Below are positions 58,974-64,000 of a DNA stretch of 64,000 nucleotides, piece by piece (position 1 is the stretch's first letter; every line of letters begins with the position of its first letter). The stretch covers positions 27,872,481 through 27,936,480 of the forward strand of contig NW_019211460.1 in NCBI RefSeq assembly GCF_002443255.2, in the 5' to 3' direction. This DNA comes from Varroa destructor (lineage: Eukaryota; Arthropoda; Arachnida; Mesostigmata; Varroidae). Below the pieces are notes generated by a model. The model did not search any database. It was given only the letters and a program-made list of their open reading frames with translations, and was not told the DNA's origin. A program made the position numbers and the translations under genes.

Positions 58974-60382
58974 ATTAATGACCACCATTAAACCATAGTG
59001 TCATATTGACGCAAAGGGTATGACACAATGCATACAAATAAATAGTCCATTAAAGTATTATAAATACCTTTTATTTTATTGAAATGAAATATATTGAAGA
59101 ATTATTCAATTCAATATGCGGCTCATCGAGTATTCTTTGTGCCGTATCAATTTAATGACATTCAAAAGGCTTACACAATTTTAATTAGTAGGCCAAGTTA
59201 GATATGTGTAATGTTTGAGTATGGCACCCTAAAGCTACATGGTCTTCTTTTCTTGGTAACGTACGCTTATGATACGTGCTTAAATCTAAATCCTATGCGC
59301 GCAACGACAACAAATACAAACATTTGTTTTGTATCCTATTCTTCCGAAACATTAAAAAAAGTCACTGCTATTCTCGAAATGTCGTTTTATACGAAGGGGT
59401 CGAATATTAAAAATAAACAAGCAACAAAAAACAATTATACCTATTGATTAGCGCCTACCTGTAAACCCTCCTATTTTACTCTTCCGCATAATGTTTTGGA
59501 GCAACTACAGGCCTCCAAAAGTCCTCACCCACAAACACACAGATTTAACTGATAACAATACAATATAGACTAGAGCCTAACGATAAAATGAAAATGCAAA
59601 AAAAAATCAAACATTTTTTGTAAAGCTTGATAATAAGAAAGCTAGATAGATTAAGTATTTCCCTTTGATCTTCATCACCGACTTTAGAAGAATACCTTAT
59701 GCAAACAGTATCATAATACGTCTAAATAAAAAAAAATAGGAACATAGATATCTCTTACAGTATACAGGCCAATACTAATGTAACCTACAAGAGAAAAATG
59801 CATCTTAGCGGACGAACCGATTGGTAAAAGCCATGAGAAATCTATGGTAATACCATTTTTGTTGACATTGCTCCTTCTTCGAGCTCAAACTGTAAAGGTC
59901 TTTTTTCATTTAGGTACAATACATTTAGGGTTGTGCATCCTAAAAATCCTATTTGAGCATCTACCAAAACGAATAGCCTACCTAAACGATTTTATTCTAT
60001 CGAACGATTAGCAATATTAAGTAACTATGCAGTACAACAATCGACAAGGAACAATCGGGCCATGTAGGCATCACGAACTACGCTGAGTAAATGAAATCTT
60101 TTCAAGCATTCACTGTTTGTTTGCATCGAACGCATTGCATCTTAAACGCAGTATACAACTTATCAAAACATCCCAGTAAAGTTAGAGAGATGCAAGCATC
60201 AAAGGAACACTGACCCATATCTGTCATACGATGCTCATGCGTTGACTTTTCTCCAGCAATTTGCATTGGTTTTGACACTTCGAGTATCTGTTATATATTC
60301 TCAGTCCTTTCTTATCGTTTACCTATTCGGGAGGAACAATGGTCGCTGATATACTACTACGTTAATCCTTACTTCTACTTAC

Positions 60383-60902
60383 TATTAGTTGCATCGGAGC
60401 GTCTGTGATAGTCACTGCGTTCGGTCGCTTGCTGTAGGTGTCCAGGCAAAGATTCTTGTGCTTCTGGGCGATGGCTTTCGGCAGTAGCAATCTTTTCAGC
60501 GGCTTTCCTCTGTTTAGCTTCCTCGACTAACGTCTTTTGTTCGTCCAAACGTTCATGAATTGCCGCCAACGACCGCTGAGAACAATACACACGAACTTCA
60601 CGCTCCGACATTTCAATGGCCCTCTCTGCTTCGACGCCTTTAGCCTCAAGTTTAGTTTGCACTTGAGCTTTGTGCTCAATCATACTTTGTACCTCCTATT
60701 CATTATTACATTTTTATTAAGATTATTACGATCAAAAGGAGAAAAAAAGGGTATAGAACATTACCGTATGGTTTAGCAAATTTTCGATACGTATATGTCG
60801 GCTTCCAGACGCCGCTAAACAGTTTTTTTTCATTGAAGCACTCAAAAAATGTGCCTTCAATAATTCGTTCGCTTGGCAATAACGGTAATTCAGCAACGAC
60901 AT
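60383..60902 (-). CDS. unrecognised coiled-coil protein, two exons, probably partial
   Basis: Exon A (60765..60902) starts with an ATG and encodes 46 residues ending RIENLLNHT at donor ACG|GTAATG. Exon B (60383..60695) follows acceptor ATGAATAG in phase 0 and encodes 104 codons: EVQSMIEHKAQVQTKLE, then a Glu/Lys/Ala-rich helix through EEAKQRKAAEKIATAE, then a polar tail, ending at donor A|GTAAGT. The joined product is strongly alpha-helical with heptad-like spacing of Leu, Ile and Ala, typical of a coiled coil. A further exon may begin after ATAACAG near 60292. Upstream on the same strand (60.93-61.15 kb) more helical peptide appears in shifting frames, so the gene may be longer or decaying. 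I cannot assign a family. Confidence 0.45.
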
Positions 60903-62769
60903 ATTTTTATCTTAAGCTGCAATCTTTGGTAGGAGAGTGATAGAAATATAAGTTTAGTTCTGGCAGTATTTTCTCCTTCCCTAAATGGAGAATCATGTCA
61001 ATCTTTTTTGCCTTTCGTTTATAGACCTCCAGGAGCTTGGCCTTCAGAAGCTTATGGTCTGCTCAGCCGCATCTGCCGTTTCCAGCAGATCCAGGTTACT
61101 TGCCTTATCAGCTCTACACGCGCCTCTCTCAAACAGAGTGTTTTCTAGTAACGTGGTGTACTTACGAATTAGAAAGTAAAAATTAAATCTACGATTATAG
61201 AGATAGAAGTGCTCATTGTGTCGTCCATAATTGTCTTTGCTGACAAATATGATTATGACTGTACAAGGGATCTCTCTCGGAATTTATTTCTATACCACGG
61301 CCATTTGTTTTTTGGGATACGAACAGCCTATCCTCAAAGATCTATTGCACAAGATTTCATTTTAATGTGAAACATCGGTCACGTGTTATAGAATCGGCTA
61401 GAAAGTTAGAGCGCCACATGGATGCAGTATCTTAAGTAAACAAGAATTTAACTTGATTTGTATTAGTCTCGAGTTACTCGATATGGCTTTGGATGTATCC
61501 GAGCGTACTACTTGCGTGTAAGCATTTTGCCCTAGGCGTGCATGACCACTCGACTACAACCCTCTCATGTCTTTTGGCTTAAAATAACTGAATATCACGG
61601 AACGAAGTGAAAAGCACAAAAAAGCTCGCTGCGGAACCTTTCCTTAAGAATATTAGCAGATTTTCGGTAAGACTACCGAATATCTTTGAAAAACTGTGCT
61701 CATTTTAACATAATTGAGCATCATTGCATTGTTATTAAGCTGTTTACCTAAGGGCTAATTTCACAATGGATGCATATTAATGTCCGAAGGCAGATGAAGT
61801 TCAATCGGTTTGGGGCTTCGTTCATGCACTGACGTACGTGTTTTGAGTTCGACATTACGTTGAACGTTGCTTTAAATAGCTATTTTCTAGTTACGGACTA
61901 TTTCAAACCTGGATAACCTAATATGTTGCTAAGTTCAACGAGGAAACAGGTTACCACACAGGAACCGGGTTCATATACTAGCATCTTCCCAACTGTCGCT
62001 ACGTGACAATTTTCGGTGTGGTATCGTGACTACATAGGCAATGAAAGTCTTAAGACATCCTCAGTCGTGCCTATATACCGCTTCACCTTCTGTCTGTCTA
62101 GCGTTAGATAAGCGTATGGTCTCACGAAAGCTATAAATTAGATCTCTTTCATATCTGGCCCTGAATGCATTCGATATGTTCCTGTATACATAGATAGAAA
62201 CAACGTGTACAAAAATGGTTTTACTAGAAAAAAATGTCTCATTTCGAGCCTAACTATGCAACGTTCTACAATTACTAAAAATAAAAATTACAATAGCCAT
62301 CTCATTTCAATGGTAATCCTCTTGAGACGTAAAAGTACGATTTCTGCGTCTACATAAAAATTTTCTAGCAGGATGATACTCTATCGAAAATCAATCTGGC
62401 AGACTATAATCGGATTACGTGGCATAATTCAGTGGAATGCTCCTGCCACATAGGTTGTCAAAACCGTTTATGCTACAGCGTTAACTAATGCCCCTAAGCT
62501 CCGAATCTGAAAAATACTATCGTAACGCCTCGTAGCAAGGGGCTACAATACGCCTTCGTGAGTCCAAATTGACTGAGTGGCTTGCCAGTCCAATAAAGCT
62601 GAGCTGAGCTGATAGAACAGATGACGTCACTTATGACAGCGGGAAGATAATCATTATTGAGTAGCATTTTTACAAAGGGTCATAAATTTTGGGTTGAACA
62701 TATTGGATGAATGACTTTTTTAAATCGCATATCTTAGATAAGACGAGTCACAGGGGTGTCGACGTTGAT
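60903..62769. other. mostly uncharacterised stretch
   Basis: From 60.93 to 61.15 kb the minus strand reads helical peptides (for example DLLETADAAEQT and, in another frame, KLLKAKLLEVYKRKA) that could belong to the coiled-coil gene. From 61.2 to 62.77 kb I see nothing that can be supported. Confidence 0.35.
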
Positions 62770-63680
62770 GCAAAATGGAGCGCCTTGAACATATGTAAAA
62801 TAGCCATAAAGATTCGGTACATTCTACAAGCTGATTACGACGAAGACGCAAATGCGGCATAGGTCCGTAAAGAAATCTGTGCCGTTTATGGTCAACGTGC
62901 GTTATCAAAAGCAAGAAGAAAACAAAACAACAGCACAAATACGGCTTTGTCGCTTTTTGCACCCAGAAGTTCCGATGCGATAGCATCACCAAGGAGCTTA
63001 CCACTAGACTGTTCTAGGCAATTCGAAGAGAATTGGCTACCAAAAAACAAGCTTCCGTATTTGAATACGATACGAACTGACGCAAAATCATTTACTTGAT
63101 TTTATTGTTACCTGCCAAACTTTACAGGGTAGCAACGGGGTCGATCCATTCTCGAAGCGATTGATCATGTATGATAAAAAGCGGACGGTATACGAAAATA
63201 ATATGGAAATAAATAGCTAAAGTATCAAAATGTGCTGCACAATCTGTGACAAGGCTTAGCCTGACGCCAGAGAAGATGGCACCTAATGTCTAGCGAAGCA
63301 CGGGAAAGGAATCGTGCATTATGAATTGCCGCTGATTACACAACGCTCGAATCGGACTCATACTGCAAATAGCACAAAAGCCATTGAATGAAATCGGCTG
63401 GAATTACTGAACAGATAGAGACGTCGTCTTCTACCGTAATGGTCACACACACACACATATTTAGTTTCCCGGAAAAGTTGAGAGAACTTAAATGGGAAAT
63501 CCTCGTCAATTGCCCGTATAGTTCAGGTTTCGTTCCACCAGTCTATCATCTCTTTAGATCTGTGAAAAACCTCCTAAAGGATGTTAGTGCAGATTCAGTG
63601 GAGAAAGGGGAAGTGGCAACTTTTCGCCCAGAAATCACACAAGTTCTACATCGGTGGAATTATGTCGTCACTTGAAAAAT
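62770..63680 (+). mobile_element. inactive mariner transposase relic
   Basis: Pieces of a mariner-type DD34D transposase appear in the right order on the plus strand: an N-terminal helix-turn-helix segment (ADYDEDANAA, stop, VRKEICAVYGQRALS, about 62.80-62.91 kb); a central segment like the VTGDEKW and YDNKKR region (about 63.12-63.20 kb); LTPEKM, matching the LTPRKV region (63.26 kb); and the C-terminal LKWEILVNCPYSSGFVPPVYHLFRSVKNLL (positions 63493-63580; matching the family's LGWEVLPHPPYSP through DYHLFRS block). Stops and frameshifts are frequent. The family's final catalytic Asp before YHLF is Val here, and the DNARPH block has become part of a CA repeat. I could not find terminal inverted repeats. 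Confidence 0.85.
63444..63457. repeat. (CA)7 microsatellite inside the mariner relic
   Basis: Seven CA units lie where the transposase would encode its second catalytic Asp block. Confidence 0.9.
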
Positions 63681-64000
63681 AACAGAAGACCATCGATAAC
63701 ATTGTGACGTATTTAGTCTACTAATATGTTACATGTTCACTTTTATTTTAAATACTAATACTTTTCGATAACAACTCAATGTAGTGCATTAGTTAAGGTG
63801 TTGGCTGGCCTTACAGTCGTATTCGTCGTGCGGAAACTTGGGATGAGTTAGTGACAGTCAGGCGCAAATGAGCACTGAAGTTGATCCTGATGGTAAACCG
63901 ATCACCTGCAGACTTAATTAGTGATACTAGGCTACAGCAGCGACACCCGCGTTATGGCCAACGATTCAAACCGTGCGCCAATTTACAGTCTCGCGAAAAC
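63681..64000. other. window end, nothing recognised
   Basis: About 320 bases with no gene, RNA or repeat that I can support. Confidence 0.45.

Larger units (their letters stand above)
44234..60382. other. 16-kb gene-poor stretch
   Basis: No complete gene can be supported. Open frames are short and mostly lack family resemblance, splice signals or conserved motifs. It holds microsatellites, palindromes and two long hairpins, annotated separately, and two weak FABP-like fragments. The last exon or exons of the FABP gene would be expected on the plus strand here if that gene is whole. Confidence 0.4.

Noticed and set aside
58666..58998. 110-codon frame with Cys, His and Arg
   Set aside because: It spans a poly-T tract and a palindrome and reads like translated noncoding DNA.

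Overview
The window is nuclear DNA of a metazoan, most likely an arthropod (a mite or other arachnid would fit). Reasons: AT-rich DNA with GT-AG introns of about 50 bp to 2.8 kb; animal gene families (O-GlcNAcase, LSm5, cytosolic fatty-acid-binding protein, prolyl oligopeptidase, an antistasin-like inhibitor); TCAGTT initiator-like motifs; and a mariner relic. Nothing bacterial, organellar or viral was recognised. All gene structures were built by eye from splice sites, reading phase and remembered family sequences; no alignment was run.

Layout. 1-9.9 kb: a two-exon secreted cysteine-rich antistasin-like protein (1805-2489, +), an unrecognised single-exon 299-residue protein (3824-4723, -) and a candidate two-exon membrane microprotein (6923-7252, +). 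9.9-11.5 kb: tRNA-Gln(CTG), then three-exon LSm5, whose second intron ends in a 72-bp tandem duplication. 13.8-22.4 kb: a complete 14-exon O-GlcNAcase on the minus strand (909 residues), with a CpG-richer stretch upstream at 23.2-24.2 kb. 27.7-37.0 kb: a prolyl oligopeptidase array on the minus strand, with one intact intronless gene (34709-36964), two decayed copies (about 30.59-32.42 and 27.69-29.02 kb) and a short third remnant (about 34.24-34.35 kb). 41.2-44.2 kb: the first two exons of a fatty-acid-binding protein gene whose later exons I could not find, with possible decayed FABP pieces nearby. 44-60 kb: mostly gene-free, with several hairpins, palindromes and microsatellites. 60.4-60.9 kb: two joinable exons of an unrecognised coiled-coil protein (-). 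62.77-63.68 kb: an inactive mariner transposase relic.

The genes look like unrelated housekeeping and accessory loci rather than one pathway. The most informative locus is the prolyl oligopeptidase array, which shows birth and death of tandem intronless copies. Other points worth checking are the LSm5 3' splice-site duplication, the scattered FABP-like fragments, the orphan proteins and two long hairpins at 46.98 and 58.2 kb. I did not find a convincing new multi-gene system.
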